Source of the DNA: Polaribacter sp. L3A8
Lineage (GTDB): Bacteria > Bacteroidota > Bacteroidia > Flavobacteriales > Flavobacteriaceae
Length of the DNA stretch: 64,000 bases
Reading direction: 5' to 3'
NCBI RefSeq assembly: GCF_009796785.1
Contig: NZ_CP047026.1
Span: 620,001-684,000, forward strand
How positions within the stretch are numbered: the stretch's first letter is position 1; every line of letters starts with the position of its first letter. The position numbers and the translations under genes are program-made. This document shows positions 25,830-33,635 of this stretch, in pieces. The notes beneath the pieces were generated by a model. That model worked only from the letters and a program-made list of their open reading frames with translations, did not search any database and was not told the origin of the DNA.

Positions 25830-27018
25830 TACTTAATATTATTGATATGTTCATTTTTATGATTGGATATATTGCTAATGAAACCGATACAATTACCATG
25901 GTTAAAATTAGAAATCCAGTTTCCAATACATCATTTAAAGACAAGGCTTTAAGTATATTTTGATGATCAATTGATTCCATAAAATAAAATACAGAATACA
26001 ATACTATTTTCAGCAATAAAAAACCAAGTAAAAATGAAGAAAACACAACGATAAATCCTTCATAAAAAATCATTTTTATCAACTGAAAATTACTAGCTCC
26101 ATAAGTTCTTAAAATTGCCAAATCAAAAGCACGTTCTTTTACCATTTTATAGAGACTTATAAATATGGTAATACAAGAAATAACAAGAATTAGATAGGCA
26201 ATTAAAGAAATAGTTTGAAAGCCAATACTGGTATATTCATACAATTTATGCAACTCGTATTTAGGTAAAGCAGCTTGCATATTTGTTTGCTTATTAATAC
26301 GTCTAGGAAAGGTTAACAATCCTCTAGGGTTTTTAAAATTGATTAATAAGGAGGTTATTTCTTTTTCATGATGATGCTCTAGATGATCGTGTTCTTCTTC
26401 CTCATGATGATGCACCTCCCAAACACTTTCTAAATTGGTAAGTATTAAACGATCAATTACCTTTTGTGTGGGTTTTAAAACCCCAACTACCGTAAAACTT
26501 TCTTGATGTATTTCGATATTATTTTCTATGAGTCCGTGAGAACTTAATAGCGTATCTCCTATTTTAATGTTTAATTTTAGAGCGACAGCATTTCCTAAAA
26601 CTACCTGCATAGATTTTTCTACGTTATGCCCTTTTTCTAATTCGGCATTATAAAGAGCGGTAAACGTATTTGTTGTTCCTACAATTCTAAATCCCTTATA
26701 ATTATCGCCATAAGAAATGGGTACGGCAGATTTAATCATAGGATTTTTACTTAATTTTAGGGCTTCTTTGTATAAAATATTCCCTGTGGGATTATCTAAA
26801 TGCAATACCGAAGCTAAAACCAACTGTAACGGACTTCCTTTAGCACCAACCACTAAATCTATGTTGCCTAAATTATTTTCTAATTGATTTTTAAAAGACC
26901 TTTTTAATTGTTGAATTCCTAAAAGTAAAGCGATACTTAAGGATAATATTAGAACACTTAAAAAAGTGTATAATGGTTTAGACTTTATATTTTGTAAACT
27001 AAGACTCCAAAGATTCAT
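25819..27018 (-). CDS. ABC transporter permease, FtsX/MacB type, with His-rich loop
   Basis: The 399-residue protein has the FtsX/MacB layout: an N-terminal TM (about 15-38), a large periplasmic domain, and three C-terminal TM helices (from about 270) with YLILVISCITIFISLYKMVKERAFDLAILRTYGA split over helix and cytoplasmic loop. A loop near residues 200-220 is rich in His, Asp and Glu (HHHEEEEHDHLEHHHEK), strongly suggesting zinc binding on the periplasmic side. I prefer the start MNLWSLSLQ at 27018 because it overlaps the ATPase stop as ATGA; an in-frame Met lies eight codons upstream. It pairs with the ATPase and may move lipoproteins, a chelator or zinc-bound ligand; direction unknown. Confidence 0.88.
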   Translation of the reverse strand: MNLWSLSLQNIKSKPLYTFLSVLILSLSIALLLGIQQLKRSFKNQLENNLGNIDLVVGAKGSPLQLVLASVLHLDNPTGNILYKEALKLSKNPMIKSAVPISYGDNYKGFRIVGTTNTFTALYNAELEKGHNVEKSMQVVLGNAVALKLNIKIGDTLLSSHGLIENNIEIHQESFTVVGVLKPTQKVIDRLILTNLESVWEVHHHEEEEHDHLEHHHEKEITSLLINFKNPRGLLTFPRRINKQTNMQAALPKYELHKLYEYTSIGFQTISLIAYLILVISCITIFISLYKMVKERAFDLAILRTYGASNFQLIKMIFYEGFIVVFSSFLLGFLLLKIVLYSVFYFMESIDHQNILKALSLNDVLETGFLILTMVIVSVSLAIYPIIKMNISIILSNEK

Positions 27019-27644
27019 AATTCTATTGAATTTTGGAAGCATGATTTTATTCTTTGATCGTGCGTAATTACAATTAAATTGGCATTGGTTTGCTTTACTT
27101 GATCTATTAATAAATCAATTACAATTTTACAGTTTTTATCATCTAAACTAGAAGTAGGTTCGTCTGCTAAAATAATTTGTGGATAATGTACCACAGATAA
27201 AGCAATACCTAATCGCTGTAACTGACCTTCACTAAGTTGGTTAATTTTACTTTTTTTATGATTAGACAAGCCTAATTCTTCTAATAAGGTTTCAATCTTA
27301 TTTTTATTGATAGCTGTTTTACTAAATAAAAGACGTGCTTTTAAATTATCAAATACATCTAAAGATTGAATGGCGTGTTTTTTCTGAAAAACAAGTCCTA
27401 TATTTTTACCTCTAAATGCATCTAATTGGCTACTATTTAGTGTATTTAAAGCTACATTATCTATGTATACACTTCCTTTAACAGGTTTTAATAAACCCGC
27501 TAAAAGATGTAAAAGTGTTGTTTTACCAATACCAGACGCTCCTAAAATCAATAAATTTTCTCCTTTTGCTAAGGCGATATTAGGAAAACTGAAAATAGTT
27601 GTTCCTTTTTTATATTGATATTTAAGATTTTCTGTTTGTATCAT
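27015..27644 (-). CDS. ABC transporter ATP-binding protein, LolD/MacB type
   Basis: The 209-residue ATPase has Walker A GASGIGKTTLL, the Q-loop GLVFQKKHAIQSL, the signature LSEGQLQRLGIA, Walker B IILADEPTSSLDD and the H-loop VITHDQR. It is of the LolD/MacB class that energises FtsX-type permeases. It ends with an ATGA overlap into the permease gene, and begins 31 bases after the COG0523 gene, all on the minus strand. The Ser in LSEGQ instead of LSGGQ is a mild deviation, common in this class. Confidence 0.92.
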   Translation of the reverse strand: MIQTENLKYQYKKGTTIFSFPNIALAKGENLLILGASGIGKTTLLHLLAGLLKPVKGSVYIDNVALNTLNSSQLDAFRGKNIGLVFQKKHAIQSLDVFDNLKARLLFSKTAINKNKIETLLEELGLSNHKKSKINQLSEGQLQRLGIALSVVHYPQIILADEPTSSLDDKNCKIVIDLLIDQVKQTNANLIVITHDQRIKSCFQNSIEL

Positions 27645-27674
27645 TTTAAATTAAAATCTACCTTATCTAAATTG

Positions 27675-28874
27675 CTATACCGCTATTGGCCATTGATCAT
27701 TTTTAGGAAATGATTTATTTTTCCATACTTGTAACTCTTGAGATGTGAGTAAACAATCTTCTAATTCAGCAATCATTCCGTCTTTATCTAAATGTTGTCC
27801 AATAAAAACCAATTCTATTTTTCTGTCGCCAAATTGTGCATCCCAACCAGATTCTATTTGCGTTATATTTTCATTAAAAGTAGCATTATCAATTCGTTTA
27901 GAAAAAGGCATAGATGCCCACCAAACACCAGCGCTATCTGCTTTACAAGAACCACCTGCAGAACTCCAAAGCAGTGCTTGATCGGATCTTGAAGCCAGCC
28001 AAAACAACCCTTTACTTCTAATAATATTTTGAGGAAAACGTTGATTTAAATAGGTTAAAAAACGTTCTGGATGAAATGGTTTTTTACTTCTAAAAACAAA
28101 AGAACTTATTCCGTATTCTTCTGTTTCTGGTACGTGTTCGTTTTCTAATTCTTTTAACCATCCTGCAGATGCTTCAGCTTTTTCATAATCAAACAAACCG
28201 GTGTTTAAAACACTTTCTAAAACAACCTTAGATTTTTCTGTAACTATAATACTTGCTTCTGGGTTTAGTTTCTGAATAATAGCACGTAATTCTTCTAATT
28301 GATCTTCAGAAATCAAATCAATTTTATTAATAAGGATAACATTAGCAAACTCAATTTGATCTGTTAATAGGTTTACAATCGTTCTATCATCTCCTTCTAT
28401 ATTGGTTAATTCTCTTGTAGCCAAATAATCTGCACTAGAAAAATCTTTTAAGAAATTAAAAGCATCTACAACAGTTACCATAGTATCTATATAACTAAAA
28501 CGACTTAAATCTATCTTGCCATCTTCACTTTCAAAAGTAAAAGTCTGTGCTACAGGAATTGGTTCGCTAATACCTGTACTTTCAATTAATAAATAATCAA
28601 ATTTGTTTTGTTTAGCTAACTTTTCTACTTCCACCATTAAATCTTCTCTTAATGTACAACAGATACATCCGTTAGACATTTCAACTAGCTTTTCTTCGGT
28701 CCTAGAAAGTGTATTTTCATTTTCAATAAATTGAGCGTCAATATTTACTTCACTCATATCATTTACAATAACGGCTACTTTTAGGCCTTTTTTGTTGTGT
28801 AATACGTGATTTAATAAGGTAGTTTTTCCAGCACCTAGAAAACCACTTAATACAGTTACAGGTAGTTTTTTCAT
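27675..28874 (-). CDS. COG0523 zinc metallochaperone GTPase, ZigA/YciC-like
   Basis: The 399-residue protein carries Walker [10 protein letters not shown] (residues 10-18), the CxCC zinc site in [11 protein letters not shown], the switch region [13 protein letters not shown], and NKID for guanine recognition (residues about 190). A full CobW C-terminal domain follows ([16 protein letters not shown] ... [13 protein letters not shown] strand [13 protein letters not shown]). Length and order match ZigA/YciC of zinc-starved bacteria. It likely delivers zinc to an essential enzyme at the expense of GTP. It lies between the 40-residue small protein and the ABC transporter genes. Confidence 0.92.
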   Translation of the reverse strand: MKKLPVTVLSGFLGAGKTTLLNHVLHNKKGLKVAVIVNDMSEVNIDAQFIENENTLSRTEEKLVEMSNGCICCTLREDLMVEVEKLAKQNKFDYLLIESTGISEPIPVAQTFTFESEDGKIDLSRFSYIDTMVTVVDAFNFLKDFSSADYLATRELTNIEGDDRTIVNLLTDQIEFANVILINKIDLISEDQLEELRAIIQKLNPEASIIVTEKSKVVLESVLNTGLFDYEKAEASAGWLKELENEHVPETEEYGISSFVFRSKKPFHPERFLTYLNQRFPQNIIRSKGLFWLASRSDQALLWSSAGGSCKADSAGVWWASMPFSKRIDNATFNENITQIESGWDAQFGDRKIELVFIGQHLDKDGMIAELEDCLLTSQELQVWKNKSFPKNDQWPIAV

Positions 28875-28892
28875 TTTAAAAAAATATAATTG

Positions 28893-29015
28893 TTATGCTT
28901 CTATTTTGTGTAAATGATTCATTTTTTCTATTAAATCTCCAGTAATAGCAACCACTGCCGGTTTAGGAATAGTATCTTTATCAAAAGGCCATTTACTTGT
29001 AGGGTTCTTTTGCAT
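28893..29015 (-). CDS. Small protein of 40 residues in the zinc island
   Basis: An ATG at 29015 opens a 40-residue frame, MQKNPTSKWPFDKDT and so on, ending HLHKIEA. It is soluble, with Pro/Lys early and two His near the end. It fills the gap between folE and the COG0523 gene, starting 88 bases after the folE stop and ending 18 bases before the GTPase ATG. A promoter-like TTTG-N18-TATACTTG lies about 30 bases upstream on the same strand. I recognise no family; existence is inferred from position, spacing and protein-like composition. Confidence 0.5.
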   Translation of the reverse strand: MQKNPTSKWPFDKDTIPKPAVVAITGDLIEKMNHLHKIEA

Positions 29016-29034
29016 AATATTATCATCATAGTAA

Positions 29035-29064
29035 AAATATTTACCAAGTATAAAATCAAAAAAT
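29035..29064 (-). promoter_or_regulatory. Candidate internal promoter of the zinc island
   Basis: On the minus strand TTTG, 18 bases, and TATACTTG resemble the Bacteroidetes -33 (TTTG) and -7 (TAnnTTTG, one mismatch) elements. It stands between folE and the small protein gene and could drive the COG0523/ABC part separately. Confidence 0.4.
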
Positions 29065-29102
29065 AATTTTCAAACTTCAATGCTTTTTTTTAGGTTATCT
29101 TT

Positions 29103-29768
29103 TTATAATTTTTGATCTGTTATTACTTTTAAGAATTCATTTCTAATTGAAGTTTTTGAAAAACAGCCACCGTATTCTAAAGTTGTTGTAAAGCTACTTT
29201 GGTCTTTTATACCTCTTGATGAAACACAAAGGTGTTTTGCTGTTACCGAAACAATAACATCTTTAGTACCTAAAACTTGTTGTAAATCATTAAGAATTTG
29301 AAGTACCAACCTTTCTTGAACCTGCGGACGACGTGCGTAATAATCTACCAAACGATTAATTTTAGACAAACCAATTACTTTGTCTTTTGGTATGTATGCC
29401 ACATTAGCATGACCTATTATTGGTAAAAAATGATGTTCGCAAGCAGAATCTATGGTGATATTTTGTTCTATCAGCATTTTCTGATATCCGTACTTGTTTT
29501 CAAATGTTGAAAGTTTTGGTTTATTAGCAGGATTCAATCCATAAAACAATTCTTTTACATACATTTTTGCAACACGATATGGAGTTCCAGACAAGCTGTC
29601 ATCGGTTAAATCTAGCCCCATCTCTTTCATAATCATTTTAAAATGATACTCTATATTCTTAATTTTTTCATCATCAGATGTATCAAATGCATCTGCACGT
29701 AAAGGTGTTTTAATGTTTGATGAAAAATGATTATCTCCTACGATTTCAATTTGTTCTTTTTCCTTCAT
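29103..29768 (-). CDS. folE: GTP cyclohydrolase I (FolE)
   Basis: The 221-residue enzyme turns GTP into dihydroneopterin triphosphate, the first step of folate/tetrahydropterin synthesis. Active-site landmarks are CEHHFLPI (zinc Cys and catalytic His), RLVDYYARRPQVQERL and the second zinc Cys in TAKHLCVSSRG. This is the zinc-dependent type I form. A FolE gene inside a zinc-starvation cluster is a known theme: it may be a dedicated copy and client of COG0523 chaperones. Its start overlaps the MerC-like gene by 23 bases. Whether another folE exists elsewhere cannot be seen here. Confidence 0.93.
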   Translation of the reverse strand: MKEKEQIEIVGDNHFSSNIKTPLRADAFDTSDDEKIKNIEYHFKMIMKEMGLDLTDDSLSGTPYRVAKMYVKELFYGLNPANKPKLSTFENKYGYQKMLIEQNITIDSACEHHFLPIIGHANVAYIPKDKVIGLSKINRLVDYYARRPQVQERLVLQILNDLQQVLGTKDVIVSVTAKHLCVSSRGIKDQSSFTTTLEYGGCFSKTSIRNEFLKVITDQKL

Positions 29769-30144
29769 TTATACAGCATTTTGTGTTATTGCATTGGCAA
29801 TATTTCTTATTATATAAGTGTAAAATTATTAATGCTATTGTTGGTATATATATAAATTTATCATTTAAATAAAACCATTCATTTTTTTCGTTAATTATCA
29901 CCATCAATAAAGAAAAAAAACTAAACCATAAGGCCGTTTTTATCCAATTTTTAGAAGTTGTTTGTACAGAACGTTGTACAGCAAAAAAAGAGATTATTAA
30001 GAATACATAATCTAAAAATCCCCACCAACTGGGCACGCCAATACTTTGTGCTAAAAAAATAAACGGAGTAGCAACACAATGAATAAGACAGAATGTACTT
30101 GCTATGGCTCCTATACTATCTGATTTTTGTTTTATAAATATCAT
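29746..30144 (-). CDS. MerC-domain membrane protein
   Basis: The 132-residue protein has four hydrophobic segments, with the MerC signature in SDSIGAIASTFCLIHCVATP (FCLIHC, metal-binding Cys pair in TM1). A Cys-rich tail reads KKYCQCNNTKCCINEG. MerC proteins carry metal ions across the inner membrane; in Bacteroidetes they often accompany Zur-regulated genes, suggesting zinc uptake rather than mercury. It is the first gene of the minus-strand operon, preceded directly by the Zur-like operator and a TATATTTG -7 box. Confidence 0.85.
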   Translation of the reverse strand: MIFIKQKSDSIGAIASTFCLIHCVATPFIFLAQSIGVPSWWGFLDYVFLIISFFAVQRSVQTTSKNWIKTALWFSFFSLLMVIINEKNEWFYLNDKFIYIPTIALIILHLYNKKYCQCNNTKCCINEGKRTN

Positions 30145-30156
30145 AATTTACCTTAA

Positions 30157-30177
30157 TACAACTAAGTTGCAAATATA
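30157..30177 (-). promoter_or_regulatory. Zur-like operator overlapping the merC/folE promoter
   Basis: TACAACTAAGTTGCA (30157-30171) contains the palindrome CAACT-A-AGTTG. On the minus strand it follows and overlaps a perfect -7 box TATATTTG (30170-30177), so a bound repressor would block transcription of merC-folE and beyond. It is the exact reverse complement of the box at 30195. Confidence 0.7.
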
Positions 30178-30194
30178 ACATTATTAACAACTAA

Positions 30195-30209
30195 TGCAAC
30201 TTAGTTGTA
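30195..30209 (+). promoter_or_regulatory. Second Zur-like operator
   Basis: TGCAACTTAGTTGTA is the exact reverse complement of the box at 30157-30171. The two stand 38 bases apart, in opposite orientation, in the divergent region between merC and the Fur-family gene, and suggest shared autoregulation. Confidence 0.7.
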
Positions 30210-30248
30210 GTAAATATGAATTTATTTTTTTTTGCCCTTTAGTTACGT

Positions 30249-30256
30249 TATATTTG
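30249..30256 (+). promoter_or_regulatory. -7 box of the Fur/Zur gene
   Basis: TATATTTG fits TAnnTTTG exactly and ends four bases before the ATG at 30261. Transcription would begin at or near the start codon, so the mRNA is probably leaderless or nearly so. Confidence 0.6.
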
Positions 30257-30260
30257 TGTA

Positions 30261-30641
30261 ATGGGAATTTTAAGAAAAACAAAATCTGTTAAAATATTGC
30301 TTGATGAGTTTGAAAAAAAAGCAACCGCTATTTCTGTGGTTACTTTAATAGAGCAACTTCATTTACAGATGAATAAAACGACCATATATCGTATTTTAGA
30401 AAAACTAGAAGATGATGGTTTATTACATTCATTTTTAGGAAAAAACGGACATAAATGGTATGCAAAATGTAAAGATTGCTCTCATACCGAACATCATGAT
30501 GTGCATCCACATTTTCAATGTTTAGATTGTGGAAAAGTAGATTGTTTACCAACAGATGTTCTTATTCCTAATATTCCTAATCGTAAAGTTGTTGTATCTC
30601 AAGTATTATTGCTAGGAAAGTGTGAAGAATGTTTTAAATAA
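30261..30641 (+). CDS. zur: Fur-family transcriptional regulator, probably Zur
   Basis: The 126-residue protein has a winged-helix N-terminal part (NKTTIYRILEKLEDDGLLHSF, residues about 39-60) and a C-terminal dimer domain with the two Fur structural zinc pairs CLDC and CEEC, plus the sensor-site region HTEHHDVHPHFQCLDCG. Fur-family repressors sense Fe, Zn or peroxide; adjacency to COG0523, FolE and MerC genes and the palindromes upstream favour zinc. It is divergent from the zinc island and followed by no obvious partner. It likely represses the island and itself when zinc is ample. Confidence 0.88.
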   Translation: MGILRKTKSVKILLDEFEKKATAISVVTLIEQLHLQMNKTTIYRILEKLEDDGLLHSFLGKNGHKWYAKCKDCSHTEHHDVHPHFQCLDCGKVDCLPTDVLIPNIPNRKVVVSQVLLLGKCEECFK

Positions 30642-30778
30642 ACTTTTCTTCATTGTCATAGTTCTAATTTTCTAATATTTTAAACCACCTTTTTACCAAT
30701 TGTACATTTAAGTAATGTTGTCTATTAATTTTTTAAAAAAATTAACGTTTTTTAAGACATAATTATCCTTTTATACAC

Positions 30779-30786
30779 TAATTTCG
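30779..30786 (+). promoter_or_regulatory. Candidate promoter of the riboswitch-transporter unit
   Basis: TAATTTCG differs at one position from TAnnTTTG and ends 12 bases before P1 of the riboswitch, as expected for the promoter of its leader. Confidence 0.45.
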
Positions 30787-30798
30787 CGCCCTTAAATT

Positions 30799-30900
30799 AA
30801 GTATCAAGAATCTCAAAAAAAAGGAGATAGCAACCTGCAATAACGAGCAAGGTGCTAAATAGATAAGCCAATTAATTGGAACCAATGTTAACTCATACTT
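30799..30900 (+). ncRNA. SAM-I clan riboswitch (variant)
   Basis: The core elements appear in the right order: ATCAAGA (30802-30808), a short P2 hairpin ATCTC/GAGAT, AGCAACC (829-835 within the block from 30800), a P3 region and AAGGTGCTAA (30849-30858). AAGTAT (30799-30804) pairs with ATACTT (30895-30900) to close P1. GCAACC...AAGGTGCTAA is the hallmark of S-adenosylmethionine-binding SAM-I class aptamers. P2 is much shorter than in canonical SAM-I and seems to lack the kink-turn. It leads into an NhaC-family transporter and probably controls it in response to SAM. Confidence 0.8.
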
Positions 30901-30944
30901 CTACTTATAAGCTGCTATGTCCTTTTTAGAATGAAAAAAGTAAC

Positions 30945-32252
30945 ATGGCAAATTCAAAAAAAATTACCCCCAAATTTAGCGCATTAATTCCCTTATTCGT
31001 ATTTGTATGTACGTTTTTAGGTGTTGGTATTTATCAAAACGATTTTTATGCATTACCTGCTCCTATTGCAGTGATAGCAGGTATTATTGTAGCATTTTTA
31101 ATGTTTAAACAATCTATAAATTCTAAAATTAAAACGCTGCTAAAAGGTTGTGGAGATGATAAGATTTTAACCATGTGTTTAATCTATTTATTAGCAGGTG
31201 CCTTTGCTACCATTACAAAATCTACAGGTAGTGTAGATGCTATTGTAAACCTTGGGTTAGATTATATTAACATACAATATATTTACTTTGGTATTTTTAT
31301 AATTGCTGGTTTTTTATCAGTTTCTACAGGTACTTCAGTTGGTGCCATTGTTGCTTTAGCACCAATTGTTATCGGTATTGCAGAAAAAAGTAGTGTAGAT
31401 TTATCTATACTTTGTGGCGCATTATTAGGCGGTAGCATGTTTGGTGATAATCTATCTGTAATTTCTGATACCACCATTGCTGCCACTCAGTCTTTAGGTT
31501 GTAAAATGAGTGATAAATTTAAACAAAATATTAAAATTGCTGTTCCCGCTGCGCTATTTACCATTGCAATCTTAATTATTCAAGGTTTAGGATTAAAAGA
31601 TGTAGCATCTGAAACTGTAACGTATAGCTATTCTGTACTAAAAATAGTACCTTATATATTGGTGATTACCTTATCTATACTTGGTGTTAATGTATTTGTA
31701 ACCTTATTGTTGGGTGTTCTTTCTGGTGTCTTTTTAGGTTTAATGTATGGAGATTTCACACTTCTTGAATCGACTAAAATAGCCTATACTGGTTTTACAA
31801 GTATGACAGAAATTTTCTTATTATCCTTGCTTACAGGTGGATTAGCGGCTTTGGTGAAAAAAAATGGTGGGATTGATTTTATACTTCTTAAAATTAAGAC
31901 ACTTATAAAAAGTAAAAAATCAGCTCAATTTGGCATTGCAACTTTAGTAAGCACCATTAATATGGCCATTGCCAACAATACTGTGTCTATAATAATTGCT
32001 GGTCCTATTGCAAAAACGATTAATGATGAGTACAATTTAGACAATAAAAAAACAGCATCCATACTAGATATATTTGCCTGTATTACACAAGGTCTTTTAC
32101 CTTATGGCGCACAAGTTTTAATGATATTAAGTTTCTCTAACGGAAAAATAGATTACCTAGATTTAGTTTCTAATACATGGTATTTAGCCTTGTTATTTAT
32201 ATACACTTTATTATTTATCAGCTTTAAGCCACTACGATTGGGTACTAATTAA
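30945..32252 (+). CDS. NhaC-family (COG1757) transporter, probable methionine transporter MetT
   Basis: The 435-residue protein has about eleven hydrophobic helices with motifs of the NhaC family: GFLSVSTGTSVGAIVALAPI, GALLGGSMFGDNLSVISDTT and the terminal half with NMAIANNTVSIIIAGPIAK. By sequence it would be called a Na+/H+ antiporter. The SAM riboswitch directly upstream instead favours methionine import: MetT proteins of this family were predicted as such from riboswitch context. The family is clear; the substrate is inferred. Transcription appears monocistronic. The start ATG at 30945 follows the aptamer by 44 bases, enough for an expression platform. Confidence 0.88.
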   Translation: MANSKKITPKFSALIPLFVFVCTFLGVGIYQNDFYALPAPIAVIAGIIVAFLMFKQSINSKIKTLLKGCGDDKILTMCLIYLLAGAFATITKSTGSVDAIVNLGLDYINIQYIYFGIFIIAGFLSVSTGTSVGAIVALAPIVIGIAEKSSVDLSILCGALLGGSMFGDNLSVISDTTIAATQSLGCKMSDKFKQNIKIAVPAALFTIAILIIQGLGLKDVASETVTYSYSVLKIVPYILVITLSILGVNVFVTLLLGVLSGVFLGLMYGDFTLLESTKIAYTGFTSMTEIFLLSLLTGGLAALVKKNGGIDFILLKIKTLIKSKKSAQFGIATLVSTINMAIANNTVSIIIAGPIAKTINDEYNLDNKKTASILDIFACITQGLLPYGAQVLMILSFSNGKIDYLDLVSNTWYLALLFIYTLLFISFKPLRLGTN

Positions 32253-32573
32253 AAACAGTAGCTAAATTATTTAAATACTGTTTTATTTTAAAGAAACTCT
32301 TTTAGAAAGTAGTTCCCTATTTAGGCTAATTCTAAATATTGCAATAAGTGTTGTTTTAATATTAAACAGTTGTACTTATAGGTTAAGCATTCGTTTTTTT
32401 CTTTTAGTTTAAACGGAGAATTCTGTACATTGGTTTTATAATATTTCTAATAGGCTCTTTAAATAGAGTGCACTAATTATTTTTTAAACATAAAACAAGT
32501 GTTACGATGTTTAAGGTTATTCAGTAAAAATAAGAAGGAGTTTAGTTTATTATATCATTAAATAGGTAAATTG
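32253..32573. other. Intergenic region between transporter and tRNA genes
   Basis: No gene or strong hairpin is apparent. The last 20 bases (ATATCATTAAA...TAAATTG) are repeated in front of the second tRNA-Tyr copy and belong to the duplicated unit. Confidence 0.5.
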
Positions 32574-32655
32574 TGGGGAGAGCAGGATTCGAACCTGCGA
32601 AGACGTAGTCAACGGAGTTACAGTCCGTCCTCGTTGGCCGCTTGAGTATCTCCCC
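32574..32655 (-). tRNA. tRNA-Tyr (GTA), copy 1
   Basis: On the minus strand the gene begins GGGGAGATACTCAAGCGGCC and ends in the T arm GGTTCGAATCC with the acceptor CTCTCCCC and discriminator A. The anticodon loop CTGTAAC shows anticodon GTA. The long variable arm fits the type II shape of bacterial tRNA-Tyr. No CCA is encoded. Confidence 0.95.
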
Positions 32656-32787
32656 TGTAATTTACTATTTCAATAAACATCAAAATTACTGGCGTAATTT
32701 ATTATTTTTAAAGCCGTTAGTAGGCTTTATATATTACAAATATTAATTTAGAAGTACTTATAAACAATATCATTAAAGAGTAAATTG

Positions 32788-32869
32788 TGGGGAGAGCAGG
32801 ATTCGAACCTGCGAAGACGTAGTCAACGGAGTTACAGTCCGTCCTCGTTGGCCGCTTGAGTATCTCCCC
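32788..32869 (-). tRNA. tRNA-Tyr (GTA), copy 2
   Basis: Identical over its full 82 bases to the copy at 32574, 214 bases away. Short stretches on both sides are also similar, so the pair arose by tandem duplication. Confidence 0.95.
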
Positions 32870-32925
32870 TTTATTTATTATTTTAATGAACTTCTAAATT
32901 ACGTATGTAATTTGTTGTTTTTTAG

Positions 32926-32999
32926 AGCCGATGGAGGGACTCGAACCCACGACCTGCTGATTACAAATCAGCTGCTCTAGCCAGCTGAGCTACATCGGC
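32926..32999 (-). tRNA. tRNA-Thr (TGT)
   Basis: On the minus strand it starts GCCGATGTAGCTCAGCTGGC and shows anticodon loop ATTTGTAAT (anticodon TGT) and T arm GGGTTCGAGTCCC. It lies upstream of the two tRNA-Tyr genes and is probably transcribed with them. Confidence 0.95.
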
Positions 33000-33259
33000 T
33001 TTTTGTTGTAAAAACAACCCATTATTTCTAATGGGTTGCGAATATACAAAGTTTTAATAAATGTAATTAAAATATTATATTTTTTTTTCAAGATTACGTT
33101 TAAATAAAATATTCTGTACCATTGTATAATTATTTGCAGATACGCTATTCTTGGTAAACTTGTATCTAAATGAAGATGTGTACTAATAAAATTAATACTT
33201 GTACAAACGGACTATTTCTTCCTAATTCTAACACAATAATTTTAATAGCTTGCAATGAT

Positions 33260-33590
33260 TTATTTAATCAATTTTTTTAAAACTAAATACAAAATAAAAG
33301 CAACGATAAATGAATCAAAAAAAGAGATAGACGTTAATGTAATGATGTTGTAAGTTGCTAAAAAGGCTATTACACAGCTAAAAACCCAACTTATAATTGC
33401 TGATAAATTATAATTTGGTAAATCATATTTTTGTTTTCTAATAAAAAAGCAATCTGCAATAAAAATAGCAGAAATTGGTGGAATTAAAATACTTAATATA
33501 TTTAATATTTTTATAAAGTAACTTGTAATTTCTATTAGAGCAATAAAGGTTCCTATAACGCTAGAAATAATATATAATATCTGTGCTTGT
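33260..33590 (-). pseudogene. C-terminal remnant of an NCS1-family cytosine/purine permease
   Basis: An open frame on the minus strand from about 33590 to a stop at 33260 has no start codon and reads SSVIGTFIALIEITSYF, then LSILIPPISAIFIADCFF-IRKQKY, NLSAIISWVFSCVIAFL and FDSFIVAFILYLVLKKLIK. The IPPIxxxxIADxFxxRKxKY segment is characteristic of the late transmembrane part of CodB-like NCS1 permeases. Only about the last 110 of some 400 residues remain. Just upstream, on the other strand, starts the TonB receptor gene, so the N-terminal part has been lost in a rearrangement. Confidence 0.72.
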
Positions 33591-33635
33591 GTTTAAAAGT
33601 ATAAAATTTTATAATTATTATTGCATAAAAAATAG

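Noticed and set aside
30945..32252. Plain Na+/H+ antiporter assignment
   Set aside because: The family is NhaC-like, but the SAM riboswitch immediately upstream makes a methionine transporter more likely.
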